Source of the DNA: Cardiocondyla obscurior
Lineage: Eukaryota; Arthropoda; Insecta; Hymenoptera; Formicidae
Reading direction: 5' to 3'
NCBI RefSeq assembly: GCF_019399895.1
Contig: NW_027228824.1
Span: forward strand, 1 to 64,000
DNA: 64,000 nt
The notes beneath the pieces are model-generated. The model was given only the letters and a program-made list of their open reading frames with translations. It searched no databases and was not told where the DNA came from. Positions 16,227-26,609 of this stretch are shown here, one piece after another; the first letter of the stretch is position 1; each line of letters begins with the position of its first letter. Position numbers and translations under genes: made by a program.

Positions 16227-19063
16227 TTACAGGTATCCGGCCTGCCCCTCCTCCGGGGATCTATCTCCATTGACCCTTCGCCGGATTTACCAGCTAAAGG
16301 TCTCTTGACACGTTGCGGAAGGGGCGGTGGATTGGTGTTGTCCACTTCTGCGACGTCTCTTCTTCCCTTCCGTATTTGGGTCGTGCATTGCACGCTACCA
16401 AGTACATGGTTGGCCTTCCTCTTGAGGTCCGAGCAGATGGGGCATTTTGGAGGGGCCCTGCACATCTTGGCAACGTGTCCTTGCTCTCCACAGCGATAAC
16501 ACCTGCCGGATCTATCAAGTGTCTCTGGACACTTGTCTGCTACGTGCCCCCTCTGCAGGCACTTATAGCATCTGAGGGGGCGTGACTCTAGCAAGTCGAC
16601 TTTTACTTTGGTCCAACCGACCTTTAGTGTATTTCCTTCTGTGGCTTTTTTGGCGGCCACCAAAGGAATACTCATCCACAGGCTTCCCAGTCCACCTGGG
16701 AAGCTTCTTATGCTGCCTGCTTTGATGTCAGAGGCTAAGCAGCCTCCCTTGCTTGCCACGGCACCAATGACCTCGTGGACAGTGAGTGACGGCTCCAGAT
16801 TCCGCACTCGTATCTCCGCCATTTTAATAGGGCGGTTTATCTTAATGCCCTCTCTATTCACCAGAAGTTCCCTTAAGCGGGCAGCCAGGGCATCTGCTTG
16901 GGGACCGCTGCTCTCTCCTGGAACTTCTAAAAGTAAGGCTCCAGTGGCTGTAAAGCGGGTCTTTATCCCGTCGGTAATCCCTATGTCCGGGAGTTTAATC
17001 TTGTCCCTTGCCTCGGACAGAATTTTGGGCATGTCCTTTTGTGGACATGTTAGCACCACTGCCGACGTTTTCGGGATGCGTCTCCTGTTTCTTCTTTTCC
17101 TCTTCTTCTTAGTCGAGGTGTTGGATGAGGAAGTCTTCTTGCCTTCCACTTTGCCTCTTTTAATCCCAGGAGCTCCTTTAGTGATGGTACCTGGGGCTGA
17201 AGTTGAGGCAACAGGTTTCATTACCTGTTTATTCTTCCTAGCTGCATTCCTGCCGAGGACTTTTGTCCACGGCGTTTCCACAGGGTTGCTAGTCGATCCG
17301 CTGCACGTTTGCAGATTTTCCGATGGAGCTGGTGGCGCATCCTTCTTCTTCTTAGAAGGCTGAGCCTTGTTATTCTCAAGCGGAGAGACATTTGATGGTC
17401 CTTGGCCTTTGTTCTTCTTCGTCTTCTTAGACTTATCTTCTCTATTTTTCTCTTCGGGAACCGGGTGCTTCTTGGTGTGGTCTCTCAGGCCGGACACCAT
17501 GGAAGTGCTTTCTTGGGCCCCGTTGGGAGATACTTGAGGAGAAAGTCGCTCCGTGAGAGTGGACATCATGTCCCTCATTTGGGCCTGCATCATTTTGGCA
17601 AACACCGCTAGCTTGCCATCAATAAGTTCTTCTAGGCCTTTATCCTTATTGGCCGCTTTGCGACGAAGAGTTGTATTCTTGCTCTTCAGAGTTTCTTCGT
17701 CGTCGTCGGTAAGTATCCGCGATTTGCCTTGTACGGGCGGCCTAATCGCCGGTGGCCACTCCTCCCGGGGTGGAAGCGTCACAGACGGAGGGGCTGGAAC
17801 ATGGCTTGATTCAGCTCCAGTATCCATCTCCATAGGTTCGTCCCTAACTTGATTGTTCCCAGATAAGGGAGACGTCATCGCAGTAGAGCGGACTCTGTCT
17901 AATTCTTCGCGTAGTTGCCTAACCTCGGCCCTTAACTGCTCGACCTCTTGAGCATCCGTGCTTTGCATTGGCAACACCTTACGCGTCATTGCGTCCGCGT
18001 TTATTTCTATCTTAAGGGCGGCTTCCCTTAAGATGCGTACAAAGCCGCCCTTTAAGTTGCTGGATTTTACAGCAACCTCCTCTATCTTCTTAGCTGTTTG
18101 CAGGATCTCTGCCGCCATGGCCTGTACTGGCAAACCGGCAGACTCCTGCTCTATCCTCTCTGCCATCTGGGAACGACGTTTCCCCTTATAGTCGGATGGG
18201 TCGTATCCGCCCTCCGCAATTTGCTTCATAAGCCTAATCTCGTCCTTGATAGATTCAAGCTCCTTAGTCTTTTCTTTGATGGCAAGAATTTCAACGCCTT
18301 TCCCAGTTACTATTGGGCGTCCACGTTTCTTCTTCTTTCCTTCGAGCATGTCTTCGAAGAAATTCTCCTCCGAGGAAGAGAGAGAACGGTCCGTGCGCGC
18401 CGTCACACGGCGGGCTTTAGCGTCAACTTCGCGATTTCTTCTTCTGGATCTCTTAGACGCTCCAGACGCAGTAGTGCGAATAGAGACGTCCGTGGCGTCA
18501 GATGAATCCAAATTGATGACGTCCGTGTCTCTGTTTTCGTCCATGCTTGCGTCTTCCACTGAAGATTGTTGCGGCGCGCTACGAGCATCATCCTCCGTTG
18601 CTGTTGTTGGGCAGGTTTCCGTCAGCGCAGTTGGCGGAGGAGAACCTGCACTTGGTCGAATAGTGCCAAAAACACCCGTTGATGTCGACGGCTGGTTCTT
18701 CTTAGTTGCCGCGCTGGGTCTTGTCCTACTCTTAGGACCAACCTTCCTTCTTGCTTTCTTGACGACTTCCATTCCAATAAGTCGTGGAAGCTTCAGAAAT
18801 TCTCCATCGGTGTCCGTGCATGGAGCGGCTCTTCTGTTCGTTTCTCCCTCTGAGAGAGAAAGACCTCGATCCTCCTGGTCAGATCGAGCTTCATTTGTCG
18901 CAGGCGCATTGTCCACCAGCGCCCCTGCGGGGCAAGCGCTGGATCGCCCGTCGTTGGATGACGACATGGCAGGAGCCGGGACGGTACTCCCACCACGCCG
19001 GTCCCTGAGGGTCCGAATCCTCTGGGGCTGTAGAACTTCCTTCTTTTGGTCTGACATCTTCAT
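16139..19063 (-). CDS. TE3 ORF1: gag-like RNA-binding protein (974 aa as read)
   Basis: Starts at ATG 19063 (MKMSDQKKEV). Acidic/Ser-rich N-terminus; AT-hook-like KKRGRPIVTG at about residue 245; coiled coil (KEKTKELESIKDEIRLMKQ, and later EQLRAEVRQLREELDRVR); Lys-rich middle; RRM-like block with RFTATGALLLEVPGE and IKMAEIRVRNLEP; three zinc knuckles at about 832-895 (CYKCLQRGHVADKC, CYRCGEQGHVAKMC, then CX2CX8HX6C); and a SMEID tail. As read, the frame runs 88 nt into ORF2. A TAA directly before the ORF2 ATG exists in another frame, and the run of four C at about 16245-16248 is one shorter in TE7. The end is therefore uncertain: either a frameshift by indel or a sequencing error. Confidence 0.9.
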   Translation of the reverse strand: MKMSDQKKEVLQPQRIRTLRDRRGGSTVPAPAMSSSNDGRSSACPAGALVDNAPATNEARSDQEDRGLSLSEGETNRRAAPCTDTDGEFLKLPRLIGMEVVKKARRKVGPKSRTRPSAATKKNQPSTSTGVFGTIRPSAGSPPPTALTETCPTTATEDDARSAPQQSSVEDASMDENRDTDVINLDSSDATDVSIRTTASGASKRSRRRNREVDAKARRVTARTDRSLSSSEENFFEDMLEGKKKKRGRPIVTGKGVEILAIKEKTKELESIKDEIRLMKQIAEGGYDPSDYKGKRRSQMAERIEQESAGLPVQAMAAEILQTAKKIEEVAVKSSNLKGGFVRILREAALKIEINADAMTRKVLPMQSTDAQEVEQLRAEVRQLREELDRVRSTAMTSPLSGNNQVRDEPMEMDTGAESSHVPAPPSVTLPPREEWPPAIRPPVQGKSRILTDDDEETLKSKNTTLRRKAANKDKGLEELIDGKLAVFAKMMQAQMRDMMSTLTERLSPQVSPNGAQESTSMVSGLRDHTKKHPVPEEKNREDKSKKTKKNKGQGPSNVSPLENNKAQPSKKKKDAPPAPSENLQTCSGSTSNPVETPWTKVLGRNAARKNKQVMKPVASTSAPGTITKGAPGIKRGKVEGKKTSSSNTSTKKKRKRRNRRRIPKTSAVVLTCPQKDMPKILSEARDKIKLPDIGITDGIKTRFTATGALLLEVPGESSGPQADALAARLRELLVNREGIKINRPIKMAEIRVRNLEPSLTVHEVIGAVASKGGCLASDIKAGSIRSFPGGLGSLWMSIPLVAAKKATEGNTLKVGWTKVKVDLLESRPLRCYKCLQRGHVADKCPETLDRSGRCYRCGEQGHVAKMCRAPPKCPICSDLKRKANHVLGSVQCTTQIRKGRRDVAEVDNTNPPPLPQRVKRPLAGKSGEGSMEIDPRRRGRPDTCKWPYALFRQTSGVPRAPRTCSCIRWRSRR

Positions 19064-19936
19064 GTTGTATCAAGGGTTGGTTTGTGTAGGGTTTTCCTTC
19101 CCCTAGGCCGATTGGGTGCCCGCCCTGCCGACTCCGACCTAGCCGCTTCCTTCTTTCTTCCAGAGACACGCCGCGAGCCCCGCCTCGGAATACGTCCGAG
19201 CGGCCCCGCGGCGGTCAAAACCTCCTCCCCGGGGTGACCAGGCCCACCTCGGAAACTTCCGAGCGGCCCGAAACACCCCCTACGTCATCCCTGGGGTGCC
19301 CAGCCCGCAGGCCGGAACACCCTACGCCCCCGGAGACCGTGGGGTCACACCCCCGGTGTGCAACTCCGGTGCGTATACTCGTACCCGCCCCAGGAACGCA
19401 CCACGTACGCCCCGGAAACGGGTAGAGGTAATCCCTAACCTCGGCTGCGGGAGCACCCGCGTGCAATGCCTCAGAAAGGGATCTTCTCCCCTTGAACGGG
19501 AGGCCCCTACCCAACCCCGGGTGGCATGGCGGGGAACCAATTCCCCTGCGGCCCCAGCCGGCCGGGATTTGCATTCCGGGTTACCTTCCTTACCACCTTG
19601 GGGGAATAAAACCCACCCTCTCGGCGAAGTGGTCGCCGGGCTCAGGCACCTCGGGACCGCCAAGTCCCGTACCACAGATCTACACCGTCCTAATAAAGGG
19701 ACGGCCTCTGTGGCCCCTGAGGTTGCCAGGAGGAAGTCAGAAGACCTCCCCTCACGACCCTGACAAGCCGGGCGTTTGTATTCCGGGTCGCCATCCCTTA
19801 CCACCTTGGGGGGAATAATACCCACCCTCTCGGCGAAGTGGTCGCCGGGCTCAGGAACCCTCGGGAACGCCAAGTCCCGAACCACAGATCTACACCGTCC
19901 TAATAAAGGGACGGCCTCTGTGGCCCCTGAGGGTGT
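19064..19936 (-). promoter_or_regulatory. TE3 5' UTR/leader
   Basis: Contains two ORF1-proximal hairpins: CTCGGA/TCCGAG near 19185-19201 inside CGCCGCG/CGCGGCG arms, and CTCGGA/TCCGAG near 19248-19263. Then come a GC-rich stretch with no open reading frame and two copies of the roughly 170-bp 5' module. The element 5' end follows directly. No HDV-like fold is present because this copy stops short of that region. Confidence 0.6.
19555..19932 (-). repeat. Two tandem 5' modules in TE3 leader
   Basis: Unit 1 (about 19555-19723) and unit 2 (about 19760-19932) match the TE2 units in layout. The inner stem reads CCGTCC/GGACGG in element sense, against CCGACC/GGTCGG in TE1, TE2 and TE8: a paired base change that keeps the helix. 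Confidence 0.85.
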
Positions 19937-20029
19937 ACCTAACCTAACCTAACCTAACCTAACCTAACCTAACCTAACCTAACCTAACCTAACCTAACCT
20001 AACCTAACCTAACCTAACCTAACCTAACC
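19937..20029 (+). repeat. Telomeric (CCTAA)n array between TE3 and TE4
   Basis: About 18-19 perfect units (93 bp) ending in CC before the 24-nt T run of TE4. Confidence 0.97.
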
Positions 20030-20723
20030 TTTTTTTTTTTTTTTTTTTTTTTTATAGTGGGGGAATGCCTTTACGCATACCCTCTCCCTTGGGGAAGGGA
20101 GAGGGTTATGTCGGGCTCAGGTCTTACGCCGCGAGGCTGCCCACTACCGACTAAACCCCCACTTTGGCCCGCTTTGGTGCCGTGACTGATGGGGAAGTTG
20201 AGGAACACGGACGTATAACTTCTCAACTTCCCCGGCACCGACCCACCCGATGACTTGGGTGGGCCCCCCGCGCTGCCGCCCATGGAACTAAGGGCGGCAG
20301 GGCCCGCTGTTTGCTGCGGGCCGGCTACTCTTTAAATCGAAGGGCTTGGCGTGGCCCTTCGATTACTTCAAAGTAGGCGGCAACGGACTTGGCCCCCAGC
20401 CATTTTGTCCGTGCCGCCTTTACCTGCTCCTCGGGAGAGAGGCGTCAAAGGCCACAGCCACGAGAGATTATTTCCGTGGTGCAACTAACAGGACGTCTCC
20501 CTCCCGGGAGCGTCATGCTGGAGCATGAGAGTCCACAGGCGAACTCCCACGCGTATAAGTGGCTTGGCACATGACGGGAAGAGGGGGGGAGGCTTGCGCC
20601 CGTCCCCTACCCTCAACCCGACACATGCCACCACTCGCCGCTGACTTTGCAGCCAGCCTGCTACTTCTTCTTCTGGCTCCGCCCTCAGAGGGCGAGCCAC
20701 GATCTCCATACGTGGAAGGCGAG
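20030..20723 (-). promoter_or_regulatory. TE4 3' UTR with terminal stem and poly(A)
   Basis: AGTGGGGG (20056-20063) pairs with CCCCCACT (20156-20163), enclosing a long CCTCTCCC/GGGAGAGG hairpin and the CTCAGGTCTTACG segment. A second stem pairs GGGGAAGTTGAG with CTCAACTTCCCC (about 20190-20234). A long C-rich and variable stretch of about 450 bp then leads to the ORF2 stop; it holds no ORF of its own that I can support. Confidence 0.72.
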
Positions 20724-23700
20724 TTATTTCGCCCCCCAACGTCCGGTCGACGTCTTCGAAGCCGCCCTCTCCCTCCACCCCCCCGCTGGGGGAGGAGGTG
20801 GCGGAGCCGGTGGACCCCCGCCACTACCGGCGGTCGAAGGTTGTTGTGACAGGGACGGCCCACTCGGCTGCCCCTGTCTCTCCCTCTCCGCCCTCTCCTT
20901 TTCTGCCATAACTTTGTCGCAGAATAAGGAGAGGGCCTTCCAACCTTCTAAGTCCGCTACTGCGGACTCTATAATCTGCGGGAGAGTTAGATCCGGACCT
21001 ATCACCCGGATCAACTCCTCCCGCTCCACAGCCCACGCAGGGCACACCTCCAAAGTGTGCTGGGCGGTGTCCACGAGAGAGTCGCAATGGTGACATCTCT
21101 CATCGACTTCTCTTCCGATCTGACACAAGTACCTCCCGAAGCAACCATGCCCCGAGAGGACCTGCGTCACCCGGAAGGACGGACCACCACCCAGCACCCA
21201 CATATCTAACCACTGGGCGAGCACCGGCTGTATAGCCGCTATGGTGCGCCATCCCCAGGGGGTCTCCTCGTGTAGTCTCCTACTCCACTGCACAACCGTG
21301 TCCGCCCTATGCTCGAGCCTAACACGGCTGCGAGCGGCTGGAGTCACGGTCCCCCTATTCTCACGGATGGCCCGCAGACGCCTAAAGGTCCTCGCATATT
21401 CGAGGGCCAAGAGGTCCGCGGGAATTATTCCCGCTAACACCGCGGCGGCGGCGCGCGACACCGTGCGGTAGGCCCGCGACGCCCCAACGGCCACCGGGTG
21501 AAATGCTGATTCTAACTTCACCCGACTCCTTCTGTTGGCCGCCAGAGCGTCCGCCCACACCGGGGCTGCGTACAAAGCAATGGCCCGCACGGTGTTAACA
21601 TATAACCGCCTAGCACCGCCGCTTGGCCCGCCGAGATTCGGGAAAAGTCCGCGTAGCGAACTTGCTCTCTCCCGAACCCGACGAGCGACCTCGCTGACAT
21701 GGCCCTCGAAGGACCAATGTCCGTCCAGGATCAAGCCAAGATACTTTATCTCAGGCTTGACCGGGACGGAACACCCACTAACTTTGATGTTGGCGTCTTG
21801 CGGCGGTGGGGGAGACTTCTTCTGACGGAAGAAGAGTACTTCCGTTTTCCCCACCGACACCTTTAGATCTGCTCGCCCAATGGCTCCAATTACGGCCTGC
21901 ACGGCCACCTCGCCGCGCCTGCTGGCCTCCTCAAATGTTCTCCCCCCGGCTAGTATCAAGGTATCGTCGGCATAACATACCAGACGACAGCCGGGGGGAA
22001 GAGCTGTATTAAGTACCGCGTCGTACCCCAGATTCCACAAAAGTGGACCTAACACAGATCCTTGGGGCACGCCGCGGTACAACCTTCTCTTACAGGTGGA
22101 TCCCGTACTATCCGTGTACGAGATCCACCTATCTCTCAAATACTCGCTCACGACACGCACCAAGTATTGTGGTACTCGGTGGTGTCGGAGCGACTCTTTA
22201 ATACGATCCCAGGGAAGGGAGTTAAATGCGTTTGAAATATCTATTGATATTGCTAACACTCCCCCGCCCTGGGCCGTGAACTCTTCAGTAAAGGCCCGTA
22301 CACAGAGAATGGCATCTACTGTGGACAGGCCTTCCCTAAACCCGAACTGGGCCCCGTTAAGATTGGGACCTTGCCGGGACAAGTGCTGGACGAGGCGATT
22401 CACGATTATACGTTCGTAGATTTTACCCACCTCGTCCAGCAAACAGATCGGCCGGTAGGCCGACGGGGACTTCTCGTCTTTTCCCTCCTTGCGAAGGAGA
22501 ATTAACTTCGCCTCCTTCCAGGAAGGAGGGAACACACCACGTCGGAGGCAGGCAGAGAACATTTCTCTTAGGAGGCCTCCAAGTTCTTGGGCAGCCAAGG
22601 CCCATATCTTTTTGCGGAGGCCGTCTGGACCAGGGGCTGTATTGCCCCGACAACTCCGCTTGACGACCTCAGCAAACTCATCCTCCCCGACGTCTAAGTC
22701 TGATGACCACTCGTCATCTAAAATAGAGACGCCGGGGGACTCATCTTCCCCGCGGATGTCGGCGGGGAAGAGAGTATCTACCACTTCCTCGACGAAGCCT
22801 TTATCTAAGATTTCCGTGATGGGAGGCGCGCTTGGTCTTAGTTTCTTAGAAACTATCTTATATGCGCGCCCCCAAGGGTCTTCGTCGAGGGCCTGGATGA
22901 GCTCGTTCCATGCTCTGGCCTTAGCCGCCCTAATGGCCTTCTTTAAGGCCTCTCTTGCCTGCCTAAAGGGCTCCATTTCCCTTTCCCGCCGGCCGATGTT
23001 GTCCCGACATCTTGTCACCGCTCTTCTGCGACGCACTAGTTCGCGCCGCAATTGAGCTATTTCGTCGGACCACCAGTAGGCGGCCCGACGAATATCTTGG
23101 CTGGTTTGAGGCATGGACGTATTACAAGCATCTGTAACTGCCCCAACCAGCCACTCTGCCTCTCTCACCGGGTCTTCGTCCCGTACCTCAGAGACCCCGA
23201 TCCCGCTATCTCTACACCAAAGAGAAACGGTGATCGAGGCCTCGAACTTCTGCTGGTCTAGTTGCCGGAGTGCCCATTTCTTTTCTGGGCGGCGGCGACC
23301 GCGTATTGATGGAGAAGAGGCCTCGAGCTCCATTGTAATGTAACGATGATCTGACAAATGCTCGAGGTCCTCTTCCACTCTCCACCCCTTTATCATCCTA
23401 GCGGCCGCAGGAGTTGCCCAAGTCAGGTCTATGACCGATTCTCCCTGCGGCCGCGTACACGTAGCTATCCCACCCCTGTTAATTAGGGTGAGATTTAACG
23501 TCGCCGCCCACTCCTCCAGAGCCTCTCCACGGGCCCGAGTACACGCTGATCCCCATGTTCGGGACCATGCGTTGAAGTCTCCGGCAACTAGAACTGGCCG
23601 GGGACGAAGACCTCGCACGCACTCGCCGATTACTTCCAGCCACCCCTCAAAGTCCGCCAGGGTGCCCGATGGTGGTAAATAAACTCCCACTACTGCTATC

Positions 23701-23951
23701 GCACCCCAGCGGACAGCGACAAAGCGTTCGCCGCGTTTGAGGGGTGCACAGGTCGGCTGTCCTTGCCGCCATCTCCATGTAATTGCCACCGAGCCCAATG
23801 TGTCCCCTGTCCAGCAAGGATGCTTTTCGGGGATTCTATAGGGCTCGGCGGCTACTCCAACTTGAATGTCACGCTCCGCGAGGGTGTGAAGAAAGAGATC
23901 TTGCGCCCCGCGGGCGTGACACAAATTTGCCTGAAGGAGGGACAGGGGCAT
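20724..23951 (-). CDS. TE4 ORF2: endonuclease-reverse transcriptase, intact (1075 aa)
   Basis: Starts at ATG 23951 (MPLSLLQANLCHARGAQDLF). Endonuclease: AAEPYRIPEKHPCW, VAGDFNAWSRTWGS, SVIDLTWAT, HLSDHRYITM. Reverse transcriptase: NTAPGPDGL, SAYRPICLLDEVGKIYERI, AISIDISNAFNSLPW, GVPQGSVLGPLLWN, YADD at about residue 660, IKYLGLILDG. The C-terminal CCHC (CHHCDSLVDTAQHTLEVC) starts at about 953, followed by a Pro/Gly-rich tail. All active-site blocks are present. The ORF2 ATG lies about 10 nt after the TAA that would close ORF1 in its MEVEP-containing frame, so re-initiation after ORF1 is plausible. Confidence 0.94.
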   Translation of the reverse strand: MPLSLLQANLCHARGAQDLFLHTLAERDIQVGVAAEPYRIPEKHPCWTGDTLGSVAITWRWRQGQPTCAPLKRGERFVAVRWGAIAVVGVYLPPSGTLADFEGWLEVIGECVRGLRPRPVLVAGDFNAWSRTWGSACTRARGEALEEWAATLNLTLINRGGIATCTRPQGESVIDLTWATPAAARMIKGWRVEEDLEHLSDHRYITMELEASSPSIRGRRRPEKKWALRQLDQQKFEASITVSLWCRDSGIGVSEVRDEDPVREAEWLVGAVTDACNTSMPQTSQDIRRAAYWWSDEIAQLRRELVRRRRAVTRCRDNIGRREREMEPFRQAREALKKAIRAAKARAWNELIQALDEDPWGRAYKIVSKKLRPSAPPITEILDKGFVEEVVDTLFPADIRGEDESPGVSILDDEWSSDLDVGEDEFAEVVKRSCRGNTAPGPDGLRKKIWALAAQELGGLLREMFSACLRRGVFPPSWKEAKLILLRKEGKDEKSPSAYRPICLLDEVGKIYERIIVNRLVQHLSRQGPNLNGAQFGFREGLSTVDAILCVRAFTEEFTAQGGGVLAISIDISNAFNSLPWDRIKESLRHHRVPQYLVRVVSEYLRDRWISYTDSTGSTCKRRLYRGVPQGSVLGPLLWNLGYDAVLNTALPPGCRLVCYADDTLILAGGRTFEEASRRGEVAVQAVIGAIGRADLKVSVGKTEVLFFRQKKSPPPPQDANIKVSGCSVPVKPEIKYLGLILDGHWSFEGHVSEVARRVRERASSLRGLFPNLGGPSGGARRLYVNTVRAIALYAAPVWADALAANRRSRVKLESAFHPVAVGASRAYRTVSRAAAAVLAGIIPADLLALEYARTFRRLRAIRENRGTVTPAARSRVRLEHRADTVVQWSRRLHEETPWGWRTIAAIQPVLAQWLDMWVLGGGPSFRVTQVLSGHGCFGRYLCQIGREVDERCHHCDSLVDTAQHTLEVCPAWAVEREELIRVIGPDLTLPQIIESAVADLEGWKALSLFCDKVMAEKERAERERQGQPSGPSLSQQPSTAGSGGGPPAPPPPPPAGGWRERAASKTSTGRWGAK

Positions 23952-23964
23952 TGTAATTCTTAAG

Positions 23965-26609
23965 CCCCCATTCCCTCCAATGGTTCCACCTCCATACTTT
24001 CCGCCCTGACAAGGGCAGAAGACTTAACTGCCGGGGTTGAGATTTCTCTTTCCCCGGCTACCTCCTACCTTTTTATTTTGGGTAGTGCATTTAGCACTAC
24101 CCATAACATGTTCGGCTTTCCTCCCCAGATCTGTGCAAACAGGGCACTTGGGGGGAGCCGAACAATTTCTTGCAATGTGCCCTGAAGTTCCGCATCGGTA
24201 ACATCTGTTAGTTCTATCTGCGGGACTAGGGCACTTATCCACTACATGCCCTTCTCGAGGCATTTATAACATCGAAGGGGGCGAGCCTCTAAGAGTGAGA
24301 CTCTAACACGAGTCCACCCAATGTTAAGGCTCCCCCCTTCAGTTACCTTCTTCGCTGCTGCCAAGGGAAGTCTGAGCCACAGACTTCCCTGGCCACCCGG
24401 GAATCTACGGATATCTCCGGGTGTGACAGACCGTAGGTCGCAACCTCCCTTGATCGCCACAGTCGTGGCAACTTCACTAGCCGTGATAGACGGCTCTAAG
24501 TCCCGGACTCGAATTTCGGCCGTCTTCATGGGCCGACTCAAACTTACGTCCTCCTGATTTTTGAGGACCTCCTTCATTTTAGAAGCCAGAGCATCCGCTT
24601 TAGCTTCTTTATTTTCTCCGGAGACCTCAATTAGTAAGGCCCCGGAGATAGTATTCCGCGTTTTAACGCTGTCAGTAATACCAACGTCTGACAGTTTAAT
24701 CTTTGTTCTCACCTCCCCCATGACAGCAGATATTCTGTCAGGGGGACAGTTGAGGACAATTGCCGCCGTCCTAGGTATTCTCCTGCGGGATTTCTTTTTA
24801 CCCTGTTTTGGGGTATTATCCGCGCCCGCTGACTGAACTATTTTTGCGGAGGGTTGCTGCTTCTGTGCAGCATTATTATCCCGCTGATTTTTCCCTCCAG
24901 CCTTTTTAATGTTTAAGGCCGGGGCAGCCGAACTATTTGTCGTTTGCCGTGCCTGCTTCCTCGCTGCCTTTCTCCCAACCACTTGCGACCATTTCTGCTC
25001 TTCAGGCCGGTGAATGGTTGTAGGTGTGCCCTCAGTTTTTGAGGCCGAAATAGATGCTCCTGTTCTTTGGCCAGAGCTTTTGCCAACTGAGGGAAGAGGG
25101 GGAGTAGTTTTAGTCTCCCTCTTTTTATTCCTTTTGTCGTCTTTTCCGACACTATCACCGGGAACCGGGCGTCCCTTCGCAGCGCCTTTTGTGGTGTTAG
25201 CGCTGGGGGCGTTTTTCTGGGCCCCGGTGGCAATGTCGGCGGAGGCGGCGTGTTGCGTAAAGGCAGATACCATTCGCCTCATTTCCCTCTTCATTTCCTC
25301 AGCAAAGGATGAGAACTTCTTCTCCCATTTGGCCTCTAAATCCTTTGCTGAATCCGCAGTAGAAGTAGTCGGTTTCTTGACTACTACATTCTCATCTCCA
25401 TCCTCTAACACACGTCTTACCCCCCTCAAAGCCGGTCTAATTGCCGGTGGTAACTTCTCACGTTGTGGGAGTGGAGGGAAAGAGGAAAGAGAAGGAAGTT
25501 CTTCACATGCTACTGGCTCTATCTCCATACTTTCATGCTGTACTGATGGTGATACTCGTCCCGTTTCTTTTTTATCTCTCAGCGTCTTTAATTCTTCACG
25601 GAGCACTGAGATTTCATCCTTAAGTCTTTGAATCTCTTGATTCTCCGTGCTTATTTCATTCCCTGTGTTACAGATATTTATAGGCTGTTTGCCTATCAAT
25701 GCATCTGTGCCAATCTGTATTTTCAAGGCTGCCTCTCGCAAAATACGAACAAATCTACCATTTAGATTTGTCGATTTTGCAGCTACAGTGTCAGCCTGTT
25801 GGGCAGCTTGTAACACCTGCGCTACAATGTCCCTTGGAGGAAGATGCGACATTTCTTCCTCCAAACGTTGAGCCATGACCGTTCTTTTTTTCGATCTGAA
25901 GTCGGCCGGATCGTACGCACTATTTAAAATCTCCTGGGCCGTCCGAATTTCTTCCTCTAGCCTTTGGAGTTCCAATTTTTTAGCCTTGATAGCCCGGACT
26001 TCAACTCCGTCGCCCGTGACTATCGGCCGCCCTCTCTTTTTTCTGAGAGGAGTATTAAACTCCTCAGCATCAGACGGTTCTGTCGCATCCGTCTCACGAC
26101 GTCTCATTTTACAGATAGGAGTCTGAGGTCTCCTATATCTCTTCGCGCTTCCTGACGCTGTCGTTCTAATTGACATGTCACTGCTTGCCGATTCTTCCAA
26201 GCTATCCAAAACAACAGTGTCGCACGGTGATTCTGTCCTGGACAGTGGAGAGCCTGGTCTGGAATTCGACTCTCCTACCCCTAGTGTCGATGTCTCAGGT
26301 GGAGGCGGAGAACCAGCGCACGATCTTATGGCGCTAAAGTTTTCAGTCTTCCTGCTTTTTGGTCCGGGACGGCGTGATCCGGACTTCACCAGTACGTCCG
26401 AGATGATCTTCGGAGGCTGGTAATCTTTCTTCTCTTCTTTCTTCGCAGGCATATCTTCTGCCACTGCCCCTGCGGTGCAGACAGTGGGTAGCCCGTCGTA
26501 CGATGACGACGAAGGGAGAGCCGGGACGGCACTCTTCCCCGCCGGCCCCTGGGGATCCGATCCCCTGAGGCGGTACACCCGTCATTTCGTTATCTGAACT
26601 CATCATCAT
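23965..26609 (-). pseudogene. TE4 ORF1: gag-like protein, broken by one-base indels
   Basis: The start is set at 26609 (MMMSSDNEMTGVPPQG), matching TE2 and TE8. One C is missing from the run near 26563 relative to TE2, which shifts the frame. The main open part (24242-26578) then encodes RGRPIVTG near 26025-26036, coiled coil, Lys-rich middle and the RRM-like block (RNTISGALLIEVSGE; MKTAEIRVRDLEP). A second one-base loss in a G run near 24255 breaks the first zinc knuckle; the other two (CYRCGTSGHIARNC and CX2CX8HX6C) continue at 24024-24263. A tail with MEVEP is readable in another frame at about 23970-23996. All breaks are in mononucleotide runs, so sequencing error is possible. Confidence 0.87.

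Larger units (their letters stand above)
12507..19936 (-). mobile_element. TE3: R1-clade SART-like retrotransposon, ORF1 and ORF2 open (family copy 1)
   Basis: A 7.4-kb element with poly(A) (T run 12507-12530), 3' UTR, open ORF2 (12876-16226), open ORF1 (16139-19063) and an 870-bp leader. It is nearly identical to TE5 and TE7. Its 5' end is shorter than theirs: it stops at GTACACCCTCAGG in element sense, where a shared ACCT with the telomere repeat may have helped joining. It appears young and potentially active, apart from an uncertain ORF1 end. Confidence 0.94.

Noticed and set aside
18246..19106. 286-codon plus-strand frame (repeated in TE5 and TE7) and the 251-codon one at 16608-17363
   Set aside because: Both are antisense to ORF1, Ser/Phe/Leu-rich as expected for the complement of Lys/Glu-rich coding sequence, and identical only because the elements are copies.
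19296..19763. Open frames of 100-190 codons in the leaders of the TE3 family
   Set aside because: They cross repeated structural modules in several frames and are broken in TE6 by indels; no conserved protein signal.
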